64,000 nucleotides of DNA from JASHPR01 sp963815375 (GTDB lineage: Bacteria > Actinomycetota > Actinomycetes > Streptosporangiales > Streptosporangiaceae), in NCBI GenBank assembly GCA_963815375.1, contig CAWFGX010000012.1, positions 62,001-126,000 of the forward strand, written 5' to 3'. The translations under genes were made by a program, and so were the position numbers. Position 1 is the first letter of the stretch. Every line of letters begins with the position of its first letter. The notes under the pieces were generated by a model that did not search any database, was not told the origin of the DNA, and saw only the letters and a list, made by a program, of their open reading frames with translations. Below, piece by piece: positions 42,032 through 50,323 of the stretch.

Positions 42032-43198
42032 TTACCGGCTCCGCGAGCCCGACCCTCCAGGCGACCCGGCAGGACCCATGGGCAGGCGATCCAGCGGGCT
42101 GGGCCTGGCGGACGGGGTGGGCACCGGAGGCTGACGAGGAGGCTGACGGTCAGGCACCGGAGGCAGACGGTCAGGCACCGGAGGCAGACGACGGTCAGGC
42201 CGGGGTGCGACGGACGGGGCGGGCAGCGGCGGCCTACGGTCGGGCCGAGGTGCCGCGGACGGCGCGGGTACCGGCGACTGACGGTCAGGCCGGGGTACCG
42301 CGCCCGGCGCACGGTCGGGGCGAGGTGCCGCCGACGGCGCGGGCACCGGCGGCCTGCGATCGCCTGGTCCAGCCGGTGCCGTGTACGCACCCCCGCGGGC
42401 TGCACCGCCACCGCCCGATGCAGGACGGGCCACAGCGGCGGCCCGACCTTCATCGCCGTCGGGTGCCCATCCAGGACGGGTGCGATACCTGGACAGGAAA
42501 GGAGCCCGCGGGTGCTCACTCTCGGGCGTTCTGGCCGTCGCCGGGTCCTCGGACTTCCTGCCCCTGCGCCGCTTCTCTACCGCCTCGATCAGTGAGACCG
42601 CTACGAAGAGCATGAGGATACCCACGGCGAGCACAGCGATGAGCGTCCTGAGCTTCGAGGACACCGACTGACTGGCATAACTAGGAGTGACGAGCTGGGT
42701 GGACTTGATCATGTAGACGGCGTTGACGCCCTCGCTGGCCTGCATGGTGACCAGGTCGGCCTCGGCCGCCCTGGTCACCAGCTCGGCGCTCTTGATCGCA
42801 ATCGCCGGGGTCCGCCCTACGCCGGTAATGTCAACAATGGGTGGGTTCCCGTAGTCAGTGCTCAGCGCCAGCGTGTACCGAGGATCTGCTCCCTGAGCAA
42901 TCAGAGCCTGCTGATTGGCGCTATCGGTAACGATATCGATCAGCGTATCCGCGACAACCGAGTAGTCCCCGTAATTCACATAGGGATTATTCGGGTTAAT
43001 CTTCGCCAGACTTGGGTCCGCTGCAATCTGCGCGCTCGTCGGCGGAGTGGGGGGCACCATCAGCAGGCTCGACTGCGCCTCATAGATCGGCGGCTTGACC
43101 TTGACTACATAAAAGGCCGCCAGCGCGGTGAGCACAATCAGCGGAATAGTCACGATCTTGCGGCGCCAGAGTATCTCAATGATCGAGATCAAATCCAT
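42032..43198 (-). CDS. Wzz-like polysaccharide chain-length protein with Pro/Arg repeat tail (388 aa)
   Basis: Wzz topology: cytoplasmic start MDLISIIEILWRRKIVTIPL, TM1 at about 17-33, an extracytoplasmic domain to 180, and TM2 at 185-204 (LIAVLAVGILMLFVAVSLIE). There is no proline-rich motif before TM2 and no tyrosine-kinase domain. Residues 230-388 form a low-complexity tail of repeats such as APRPDRRPP and PVPDRLPPVPDR. The DNA of the tail is also repetitive. Its start is fused to the Wzy stop (TAATG), so the two are translated together. Confidence 0.8.
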   Translation of the reverse strand: MDLISIIEILWRRKIVTIPLIVLTALAAFYVVKVKPPIYEAQSSLLMVPPTPPTSAQIAADPSLAKINPNNPYVNYGDYSVVADTLIDIVTDSANQQALIAQGADPRYTLALSTDYGNPPIVDITGVGRTPAIAIKSAELVTRAAEADLVTMQASEGVNAVYMIKSTQLVTPSYASQSVSSKLRTLIAVLAVGILMLFVAVSLIEAVEKRRRGRKSEDPATARTPESEHPRAPFLSRYRTRPGWAPDGDEGRAAAVARPASGGGGAARGGAYTAPAGPGDRRPPVPAPSAAPRPDRAPGAVPRPDRQSPVPAPSAAPRPDRRPPLPAPSVAPRPDRRLPPVPDRLPPVPDRQPPRQPPVPTPSARPSPLDRLPMGPAGSPGGSGSRSR

Positions 43199-44604
43199 TA
43201 TATGCCTCCCGGCCGCCCGGCCGCTTCACGGCGAGCGTGTAGATATCTATTGAGCGGCCCATCCGTACCCCACTGGCCATCCGCTGCCTGTGCACGTTCT
43301 TCCTCGCTGGACGCGAGCAGCCAGGCCGCGCCGATCAGGCCCACGACCAGCGCCTGCACGCCCACGAACATGGGGAACGACATTGAGTCGAACGTGTACG
43401 AGCAGACCACGGCAGCGAGCTCGGCACCGGCGAGCGCGGCGCACAGGTCACGCAGCCGCGGGTCAGCGGACCGCCGCCGGGCGGCCAGCGCGACCAGTGC
43501 GGGCCAGATGAGATAGAAGGCCAGGGCGAGCAACCCGGCTAGCCCGAGCTCGATAGCGCTGGTCAGGTACTGGTTGTCGAGGATGTGGACCTCGGTGACG
43601 ATGTAAGTCCCTCCGCCCTGACCGAACCACGGGGCCTGCCGGATCGTCGCCTCGACATAGGGATACTCGCCCACGCGGTGGGCGATCGAAGCGTCGCTGG
43701 TCCCAGCCAGGAAGAACTGCTTGAGCGTGCCGATGATCCCGTGTGCGGTGACAAAGATGGCTGCCAGCGCCACCGGGAAGGCCGCGAGCCCGGTTACCCG
43801 GCGGGCTGGGGACATCGCACAGACGAGCACCCCGACCCCAATGGCAGCGGCCAGGATCGCCGCCCGGGAAACCGACGTCGGGATGCAGATCGCGATGAGG
43901 AGAATCGGGGTCCAGCGCTTCCACCGTGGGCGTCCGACGTCATGCACAGCCAGGTAGACGCCGAGTGGGAGCAGCATCCCGGCGGCGACGCCGAGTTCGA
44001 TGGGGTCGGACGCTGTGCCTGTGACCCGGCTGTGCCCTCCCCTGCTGCCAATCGTGATGACTCCGGCGGCCTGATTGAGAGAGAACCCGGGCAGTTTCAG
44101 GTAATGGGTGAGGTCGATATTCTTCCAGTACTGGAGGGCGGCGATAAAACCGACAAGCGCGCCCGCCCATACCAGGACACGCAATACCCGGTGGATGTCG
44201 TCGAGTGAGCGCAGGAATTCCGAGGCACCCAGGATGACCCCGGAAATGAGGACAAGCTGGAGCAGCCACCTGTCGGCGCCTGTGAGCTGGGTGCTGCTCA
44301 GCTCCCCCCGGTTCATCAGGGCGTACGACGCGAGCGATACCACCCACATCCCGCACAGCGCCACCCGGACCGGGGAACGATGGCTGAACGGGTTGTGCAT
44401 GCCGAAAAGCGTGACGGCGAGCCAGCCGAAGAACAGGGCGTACGCGAAAAGGGCACCGGCGTAGCCATCCCCGCCAACGGCCTTCAGGTCGTAGTATGCG
44501 GGAAAGATCATCAGGGTGGCCGCAAATAGCTGCAATAGCAGCACGGCCTGAGACCGGACAGCGACGCGCTGACTCACAATCGGATCAGCTGCCAGTGCGG
44601 TCAT
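43198..44604 (-). CDS. O-antigen ligase/Wzy-type polymerase (468 aa)
   Basis: About 12 membrane helices. The Wzy_C signature region is TSVSRAAILAAAIGVGVLVC preceded by LLIAICIP, and the large extracytoplasmic loop runs between FVTAHGIIGTLKQFFLAGTS and TYIVTEVHILDNQYLTSAIE, with HRVGEYPYVEATIRQAPWFG inside it (the conserved R of the family and W-F-G-x-G). It polymerises or ligates lipid-linked repeat units outside the membrane. It is the first gene of a leftward pair with the chain-length protein. Confidence 0.85.
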   Translation of the reverse strand: MTALAADPIVSQRVAVRSQAVLLLQLFAATLMIFPAYYDLKAVGGDGYAGALFAYALFFGWLAVTLFGMHNPFSHRSPVRVALCGMWVVSLASYALMNRGELSSTQLTGADRWLLQLVLISGVILGASEFLRSLDDIHRVLRVLVWAGALVGFIAALQYWKNIDLTHYLKLPGFSLNQAAGVITIGSRGGHSRVTGTASDPIELGVAAGMLLPLGVYLAVHDVGRPRWKRWTPILLIAICIPTSVSRAAILAAAIGVGVLVCAMSPARRVTGLAAFPVALAAIFVTAHGIIGTLKQFFLAGTSDASIAHRVGEYPYVEATIRQAPWFGQGGGTYIVTEVHILDNQYLTSAIELGLAGLLALAFYLIWPALVALAARRRSADPRLRDLCAALAGAELAAVVCSYTFDSMSFPMFVGVQALVVGLIGAAWLLASSEEERAQAADGQWGTDGPLNRYLHARREAAGRPGGI

Positions 44605-44824
44605 CTCAGCCCGTTCCTTGATCTACGGGGCTCGTCGGCTGCGGGGCGGCGAGCGTGAATCACGCCGAAGAAGATCACCCTCCCCCTTGTCTGCTACCGC
44701 ACAGCTAAGGACAACCTCCTTAGAGTGGACGCCGCAGCGGCTCCCCCGGTTTACGCTCTGGCCGGAGATTCATGCCATAGCCGATCTGATGATTACGGTG
44801 CCCGGCATGGTCTAGCCTTCCCGC
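44605..44824. promoter_or_regulatory. divergent intergenic region with a 19-bp perfect inverted repeat
   Basis: Between the polymerase (leftward) and a glycosyltransferase (rightward). CTAAGGA-caacc-TCCTTAG at 44705-44723 has two exact 7-bp arms and a 5-bp loop, with no T-run after it, so an operator is more likely than a terminator. It is centred about 110 bp from both start codons. No regulator gene is adjacent. Confidence 0.45.
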
Positions 44825-46044
44825 ATGAGCGAGGAGCGCGTGTCGGTGTCGGTGGTCTGCGTCTACAACGACCCGGCCGTCCGCGAGCAATGCCTGGACC
44901 GGTCAATTGACCACCTGAGCGATCAGTCGCGAAATGTCGAATACCTGCCCGTCGACAATGTGAACGGGGTTTATCCGAGCGCTGGCGCAGCGCTGAATCA
45001 CGGAGTATCGGTCGCGAGGAACGACGTCGTGGCCTTTGTCCACCAGGACGTGTTCCTCCATTCCCTGACCGCGCTGAAACAGGCCGCAGCGCAGATGCTT
45101 GCGGGCGGCTTCGGGCTGCTGGGCGCGGTGGGCATCGATCCTGACGGCCGGGTAATCGGGCGGGTCAGGGACAGGGTCGTCCTGCTCGGTGACCCGGTCA
45201 TGGAGCCTGCCCAAGTGGACAGCGTGGACGAGGTGCTGTTCCTGGCACCCCGTGCTCAGCTGCTGCGTGAGCCGCTTACCGAGTCTCACGAGATGGCGTG
45301 GCATGCCTACGCGGTCGAATACGGGCTCCGCGTCCGGAAGCTGGGCCTGCGGGCCGGGGTTGCCGACATACCGCTGACGCACAACAGCCTGTCCACGAAC
45401 GTGGACCGCCTGGACGCTGCCCACCAGGCAGTCGCCGCCATTTACCCGGAGCTGCTTCCGGTCCGCACCACATGCGGCGTCATCACAGCTAATGGCGGCG
45501 GGCGGGTCTTGCTCCCTGCGCACCGGTGGCGTTACCGGTGGGCCCGCGAATCGCTCACCGTACGCCGGGCTCACCCGGGCCCGGCGCTGTCGCCTGCGGT
45601 CCTCGCCAACATCCGGGAGGACATCGACGGCGTCATCGCGACCTCACCGGGACGGCGGCTGGACATCATCAACCTGTGCGAGGGCGGGTTCACGGACGCC
45701 GGACCGGATCCGCTGGAACTGCGGCGCCGGGACGGAACCATCGCCATAGCAGCCCGGGCCATGGCGAGCGTGCTGTCAGCGGTGGCCGGCTCCGGGCAGG
45801 CTCGCGGCTGCTGCTGACGAATCTGGCCCCCGCTGACGTCAGGACGCTCAGCTCACGGCTGCCGGAAGAGGAACCGCGCGTGCTGGGCTTTCACACGGGC
45901 ATCGGATTCTGGCTGCTGCTCGGGGCGTCCCCGGCGGATCTGCCGGAGCACTGGCAGGAGCGGCGAGCCACACCACTGGGTATGCGTGCGCTCATCGCTG
46001 ACCACATGCGGGAGAAGGTTGCCGGCACCTCAAAGAGCCCCTAG
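44825..46044 (+). pseudogene. glycosyltransferase (GT2-like), one frameshift
   Basis: The first frame (330 codons) reads VSVSVVCVYNDPAVREQCLD, AALNHGVSVARNDVVAFVHQ-D, the GT2-like donor region, and ends soon after AIAARAMASVLSAVAGSG. From about 45800 a second frame continues RLLLTNLAPADVRTLSSRLP, VLGFHTGIGFWLLLGASPAD and PEHWQERRATPLGMR to 46044. Both parts keep high third-position GC, so the intact protein was about 405 residues. A single-base indel near 45800 separates them, possibly a sequencing error. It converges on the flippase gene with 4 bp overlap. Confidence 0.75.
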
Positions 46045-47840
46045 TCGGGCAGCCAGGCCACCTGGCTGGCTGCTATGGGCGGCGCCTGGCCGGAGGGCGA
46101 TCGCTGGGGGACCACCGGCACCGGTGCCCTCCTCGCCGGGATCGGGGCGGCGTACTCGGGCCTGGAGAATGACAGCAGCAGTTCAATCGCGGCGGCTGCC
46201 GCAGCTGACGACTGCGGCTGCGCAGCTCGCGCGGCCTGCACCGCCTCGGCGGACCGTGCCGCAGCGAACTGGGCCGCAAAAGACTGGGACGCAAAAGACT
46301 GGGCCGCAGCCGTCCCGGCCAGGCTGGTGCCGTCGGCAGCCAGCAGCGACCCTGCCGTGTCCGGCTCGGCGGCATGCCTCAGCCGGTACGGCCGCAAGAC
46401 CGGCCACAGGTGCAGCCGGCTGATCTGCTCCGGCGTGAGCAGAGTGCTGGCCTGGGGAGCCGCTACCAGAACGTAAGCCACGCCGCCGGCGGCAAGGCCC
46501 GCGACCAGCTGGAGCGGGGGAAGCCGGAACAGCGATGCCGCCTCGGCGGCAACAAGACCGGCCGCCGACGCGGCCAGGAGCGCGGGCAGGACCGCCATGG
46601 ACAGAGCGGCCAGGCTGACCATCTTCCGCAGGCCCCACAGGTAGAGCGGCAGGACGATCGGCACGATGACCGCGATATGGCCAAGGGCGGCACCAGCGAT
46701 GCCGTACCTGCGCACACCGAGTGCGATGGCCGGCACCAGGCCAGCCAGCCACACGAACTGCACGACCAGGATGAACCTGGCCCGGCCGAGCCCCGCCAGG
46801 ATGTTGGCGAACAGGACGCAGATGATCGAGATCGCGCCGTAAACAGTCAGGATCGTCAGGGTGTCCGCCGAGCCTGCCCACTTGGCTCCGTACAGCGTCA
46901 GCACGAGCGGGCGGGCGAGCGCCATGGTCAGAGCGCTCATCGGCATGACCACGAGGGAGAGAGCGCGCAGCGCCCTGGCTATGGCCGCCTTCAGCCGTTC
47001 CGCGTCCTGCCCTACCCGCGAAAAGGCCGGCATCGACACGTTGTTGACCATGAAGCCCAGCAGGCTCGAGGGCCAGGAGGCCACATTGAACGCAAGCACG
47101 TAGGCACCGAGCGCTACGGCACCGACGAGGTGACCTACCAGGGCGTAGTCGGCGTTCAGCAGGACATAGTTGACGACATTTGCCCCGCCCATGGGAAGGC
47201 CGAATTTCACCAGCACCGACAGGGCGCTGCGGGAGAACCCGGGAGCGTAGTGGCGGCCCACCGAGGCGATCATCACGGTTGCCGAGACGATGCTGCCCGC
47301 AACCATGGACCAGGCGAACGCCATCGCCCCGTCACCGGACCTGGCCAGCACAATGAGCAGGCCCGTGGCCGGGACGAAGCCGATGAGGTTGGCCAGGAAT
47401 ATCTTGTCCTGCCGGAAGTCGCGGACCAGCTGCGAGGACGGCACGGCGGATATGCCGGCGACCAGCATGGCGATGGCGAGCACCCTGATCGGCCCGGCCG
47501 CCGCGGCCGAGCCGAGTGCCGCAGCAACCGGCTGCGCGAACGCAACCATCGCGCCGGCCTGCACCGCGTTCGTGGTCACCGCGAAGGTGGCCAGGGTCGG
47601 CGCCAGGTGGTCTACGTCGAGATCGGCCCGGAGCAGGCACGACCCCAGGCCGAACTCACCGATCGCGCTCACGATGCCGTAGACGGTCAGGGCGACGGCG
47701 TAGACCCCGAAGTCGCGAGGGACCAGGATGTGCGCGATGACGGCCGTCGTCAGCACGTTGGCCAGCCGGAGCATCCCCATCGTCGCGATGCTCCACAGAG
47801 CCCCTCGGCGGACGGCCGCAGACAGTGATGATGAGCTCAC
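46041..47840 (-). CDS. Wzx-like polysaccharide flippase with low-complexity tail (599 aa)
   Basis: MOP-superfamily flippase: about 12-14 helices, beginning RRGALWSIATMGMLRLANVL and TAVIAHILVPRDFGVYAVAL, the family's LxPxdfGlyalalt opening, then GLGSCLLR, FGLPMGGANVVNYVLLNADY and YGAKWAGSADTLTILTVYGA. It exports lipid-linked oligosaccharide units. Residues after about 490 form an Ala/Gln/Ser-rich cytosolic tail (SFAAQFAAARSAEAVQAARA). GTG at 47840 begins 8 nt after the previous stop; the longer upstream frame belongs to the neighbouring gene and is rejected. Confidence 0.88.
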   Translation of the reverse strand: MSSSSLSAAVRRGALWSIATMGMLRLANVLTTAVIAHILVPRDFGVYAVALTVYGIVSAIGEFGLGSCLLRADLDVDHLAPTLATFAVTTNAVQAGAMVAFAQPVAAALGSAAAAGPIRVLAIAMLVAGISAVPSSQLVRDFRQDKIFLANLIGFVPATGLLIVLARSGDGAMAFAWSMVAGSIVSATVMIASVGRHYAPGFSRSALSVLVKFGLPMGGANVVNYVLLNADYALVGHLVGAVALGAYVLAFNVASWPSSLLGFMVNNVSMPAFSRVGQDAERLKAAIARALRALSLVVMPMSALTMALARPLVLTLYGAKWAGSADTLTILTVYGAISIICVLFANILAGLGRARFILVVQFVWLAGLVPAIALGVRRYGIAGAALGHIAVIVPIVLPLYLWGLRKMVSLAALSMAVLPALLAASAAGLVAAEAASLFRLPPLQLVAGLAAGGVAYVLVAAPQASTLLTPEQISRLHLWPVLRPYRLRHAAEPDTAGSLLAADGTSLAGTAAAQSFASQSFAAQFAAARSAEAVQAARAAQPQSSAAAAAAIELLLSFSRPEYAAPIPARRAPVPVVPQRSPSGQAPPIAASQVAWLPD

Positions 47841-47847
47841 CTGGGAG

Positions 47848-49017
47848 TCACAGCCCGGCGTATCGCCATCGCCACTGATCGAGCCGGTCAGCCACTTTGA
47901 ACACCTGCTCGCCAGGCAGGAAGAGCGGATGCCTGCGGCCGCGTGCGGCGCCCACCCTCCGGCGCAGCGCCAGGGCCCGCCACAGCGGCCGGAGCTCAGC
48001 ACGCGGGCAGATCTCCTCGGCGAAGGAAGCCAGCTCGGCCACTGGCCACGAATCGGCAGTCCCCCACTCGTAGCACCGGACCGCAAGGAGCAGCGCCTGG
48101 CGGGCCAGAGACCTGCGCGCCCGCCCGAGCAGGGCCTGTGCCCCCGGCAGCCGGCCGTTGTCCTGCAGCACGCTCACGAAGCATTCGTAGCGCTGCTGCA
48201 GGTCGGTGAGCGTGCCCTTGGGGTCGTCGGCGCCGAACACGATGTTGTGCATGTTCGCTGTGTGCACTCGGTAATACGCCTGGGTGGCCCCGGCGACGTA
48301 ACCGACGTCGGCGACGCTGGCCGCCCGCATCCACATCTCGAAGTCCCCGGCGTGCGGCAGGGCAGCGTTGTAGCCGCCGACCTCCCGCAGCACCGAGGTT
48401 CGCATCATCGCCTCCGGGCACCGCAGCGCGTTCCGTCCGGTCCGGCAGCGGTCTGCGATCCAGTCGTGACCACGCCAGATGGTCCAGGTCGCCGGGCCGC
48501 CAGCATCGTGCTCCGGCGGGCTGACGCTGAACTCCGCCACCGGGCCGTAGGTCAGCCCAACGGCCCGGTTGGCCTCCATCAGGGCCGTGGCTCTGGCCAG
48601 CGACCCCGGTGCGAGCAGGTCGTCCGCTGACAGCAGCACCACGTAGTCGCCGTCGACCTGGGACAGACCGTCGTTGTAGGTGGCGATGTGACCGCGGTTG
48701 CGCTCGTGGTAGATCGCACGCACGCGGGTGTCAGCGGCCGCTACGGCCCGGACTGCCTCCGCGCTCGCGTCGGGCGAGGCGTCGTCGACGATCAGGATGT
48801 CCACATCGACCCCTGGCTGGCCCAGGACGCTCGCTACGCACTGCGGGATGTAGTGCCCGTAGTTGTAGCACGGGATGACGACCGAGACTCTCGGCTTCCG
48901 CCCAGGCCCGCGGCGTGGCTGCTCGATGCGGGCCCTGGCATAGCCGGCTAGCGCGAGGCGCCGCAGCGCGATGCCGACCGGGGCTGGTGAGCTCGCCCCG
49001 GTCACGTGCCGGTCCAT
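47848..49017 (-). CDS. glycosyltransferase family 2 (389 aa)
   Basis: RVSVVIPCYNYGHYIPQCVA opens the GT-A domain, ILIVDDASPDASAEAVRAVA binds the nucleotide, YVVLLSADDLLAPGSLARAT has the D-D metal motif, and AGDFEMWMRAASVADVGYVA contains the catalytic acidic residue (GDFEMW). The C-terminal 120 residues are helical. GGAGG lies 8 nt before ATG 49017; the GTG at 49032 and ATG at 49023 are too close to that site. Paralogous to the gene at 49002. Confidence 0.88.
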   Translation of the reverse strand: MDRHVTGASSPAPVGIALRRLALAGYARARIEQPRRGPGRKPRVSVVIPCYNYGHYIPQCVASVLGQPGVDVDILIVDDASPDASAEAVRAVAAADTRVRAIYHERNRGHIATYNDGLSQVDGDYVVLLSADDLLAPGSLARATALMEANRAVGLTYGPVAEFSVSPPEHDAGGPATWTIWRGHDWIADRCRTGRNALRCPEAMMRTSVLREVGGYNAALPHAGDFEMWMRAASVADVGYVAGATQAYYRVHTANMHNIVFGADDPKGTLTDLQQRYECFVSVLQDNGRLPGAQALLGRARRSLARQALLLAVRCYEWGTADSWPVAELASFAEEICPRAELRPLWRALALRRRVGAARGRRHPLFLPGEQVFKVADRLDQWRWRYAGL

Positions 49018-50093
49018 TTCCATCGCCTCCACAGCAGACGGTTCTTGATGTCGCGGATCGCCTCGCGCCCTCTCAGCTGAGCGCTGCGGGCGAGCGCCGG
49101 CCGCTCCCCGGGACGCAGACGGCTCACAAGCCGCCAGTCCGGCAGCCGGGCGGCCTCAGGCCACACGCTGCGCGCGAGCGCGACATATCCGCCGACCGGC
49201 TCGCTGTCCGCGGTCCCGCGGGCATAAGCGCTGATCGCGTGCTCGAGTGCTTCCCGAGCCAGGGCGCGGTGCGCCTGCTCAGACGTCTGGCCGGGATCGG
49301 GCAGCAGAGGCGAGGAATCAGCGAGAAAGCTGTCGACCGCGCGGGCCCGCTCGGTGATGTCTTTCAGCAGGCCCGCGTTGACCGTGCGGCTCATGCTGGC
49401 CGCGTGCTCGCGCTTGAATCCCTGGTACGCCCCGTTGATCCGGCCGACGTCGTAACGGGCGGCCAGGCGCAGCCACATCTCGAAGTCAGATGTGTGCGGG
49501 AGCTCATCGCGGTACGGGCCCGCTTTCCGCAGCGCGGACAGCCGGATGACGACCTCGGGCTGCATAATCGGGTTGTGCGGCCGTCGTGCGCGCGTCGCCA
49601 GCCAGTCCCGGCCAGGCCAGACCGTCCAGCTCCGGGCGCGGCTGCGCACGGCCGGGGCCGGGCCTTCCCCGATGATCCAGGGAAGCCCGTAGACGAAACC
49701 GACGGACGGGAACGCCTGCAGCAGAGCGACGCTGCGCTGCAGCGATCCTTCGGCGAGCATGTCATCGGCATCGAGCTTCACGACATATTCGCCGGTGACA
49801 GCGGCCATCCCTTCATTGACCGTAGGAATATGCCCGAGATTAGCAGCGTGCGCAATCACGCGTACTCGTGAATCTTCAGCCGATATCTTCTCTGCGATGG
49901 CGAGACTGTCATCCGTCGATGCGTCGTCCAGGATCAGCATGTCTATATCAACGCCATCCTGGCCGAGGACGGACCGAATGCACGACTCCAGATACGGGCC
50001 ATAGTTGAAAACCGGTACCAGGACGCCGATTTCCGCCTTTCGCTGCGGCGGACGCGGGCGGGTCCTGACGCGATGCTCTACCCCCGAGGGCAT
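49002..50093 (-). CDS. glycosyltransferase family 2, paralogue (363 aa)
   Basis: Same architecture as the downstream gene: IGVLVPVFNYGPYLESCIRS, MLILDDASTDDSLAIAEKIS, YVVKLDADDMLAEGSLQRSV and TSDFEMWLRLAARYDVGRIN. The similarity extends to the tail (YARGTADSEPVGGYV beside the other's YEWGTADSWPVAELA), which points to tandem duplication. AGGAGG is 7 nt before ATG 50093, which decides the start over ATG 50099. The two genes overlap by 16 bp. Confidence 0.88.
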   Translation of the reverse strand: MPSGVEHRVRTRPRPPQRKAEIGVLVPVFNYGPYLESCIRSVLGQDGVDIDMLILDDASTDDSLAIAEKISAEDSRVRVIAHAANLGHIPTVNEGMAAVTGEYVVKLDADDMLAEGSLQRSVALLQAFPSVGFVYGLPWIIGEGPAPAVRSRARSWTVWPGRDWLATRARRPHNPIMQPEVVIRLSALRKAGPYRDELPHTSDFEMWLRLAARYDVGRINGAYQGFKREHAASMSRTVNAGLLKDITERARAVDSFLADSSPLLPDPGQTSEQAHRALAREALEHAISAYARGTADSEPVGGYVALARSVWPEAARLPDWRLVSRLRPGERPALARSAQLRGREAIRDIKNRLLWRRWKWTGT

Positions 50094-50323
50094 CGGCATA
50101 CCTCCTGGCCTGCGGCGACGATCTGGCCTCCAGCCAGCGGACAGCACGGCGCTGACGCATGTAAGACGTCCGGGGGCGCCGCCCGGAGGACATCGCCAGG
50201 GCTTCCGTTATTGTTTCGTTATCATGCTTCTGATCCGGTACTGATTCCGGCTCCTGGCGTGTTCATAGATCTCGCGCGGATGATAATGTGGAGCACTCAT
50301 TGTCCAGCTCAGGAGCGCATTCC
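50094..50323. other. divergent promoter region
   Basis: 230 bases between the leftward GT2 pair and the rightward GT4 gene. The centre (TTATTGTTTCGTTATCATGC, about 50207-50226) is AT-rich and is the probable promoter zone. No palindromic operator was noticed. Confidence 0.4.

Noticed and set aside
46374..47828. Plus-strand open frame of 484 codons
   Set aside because: Antisense to the flippase; composition is Arg/Gln/His-rich and repetitive.
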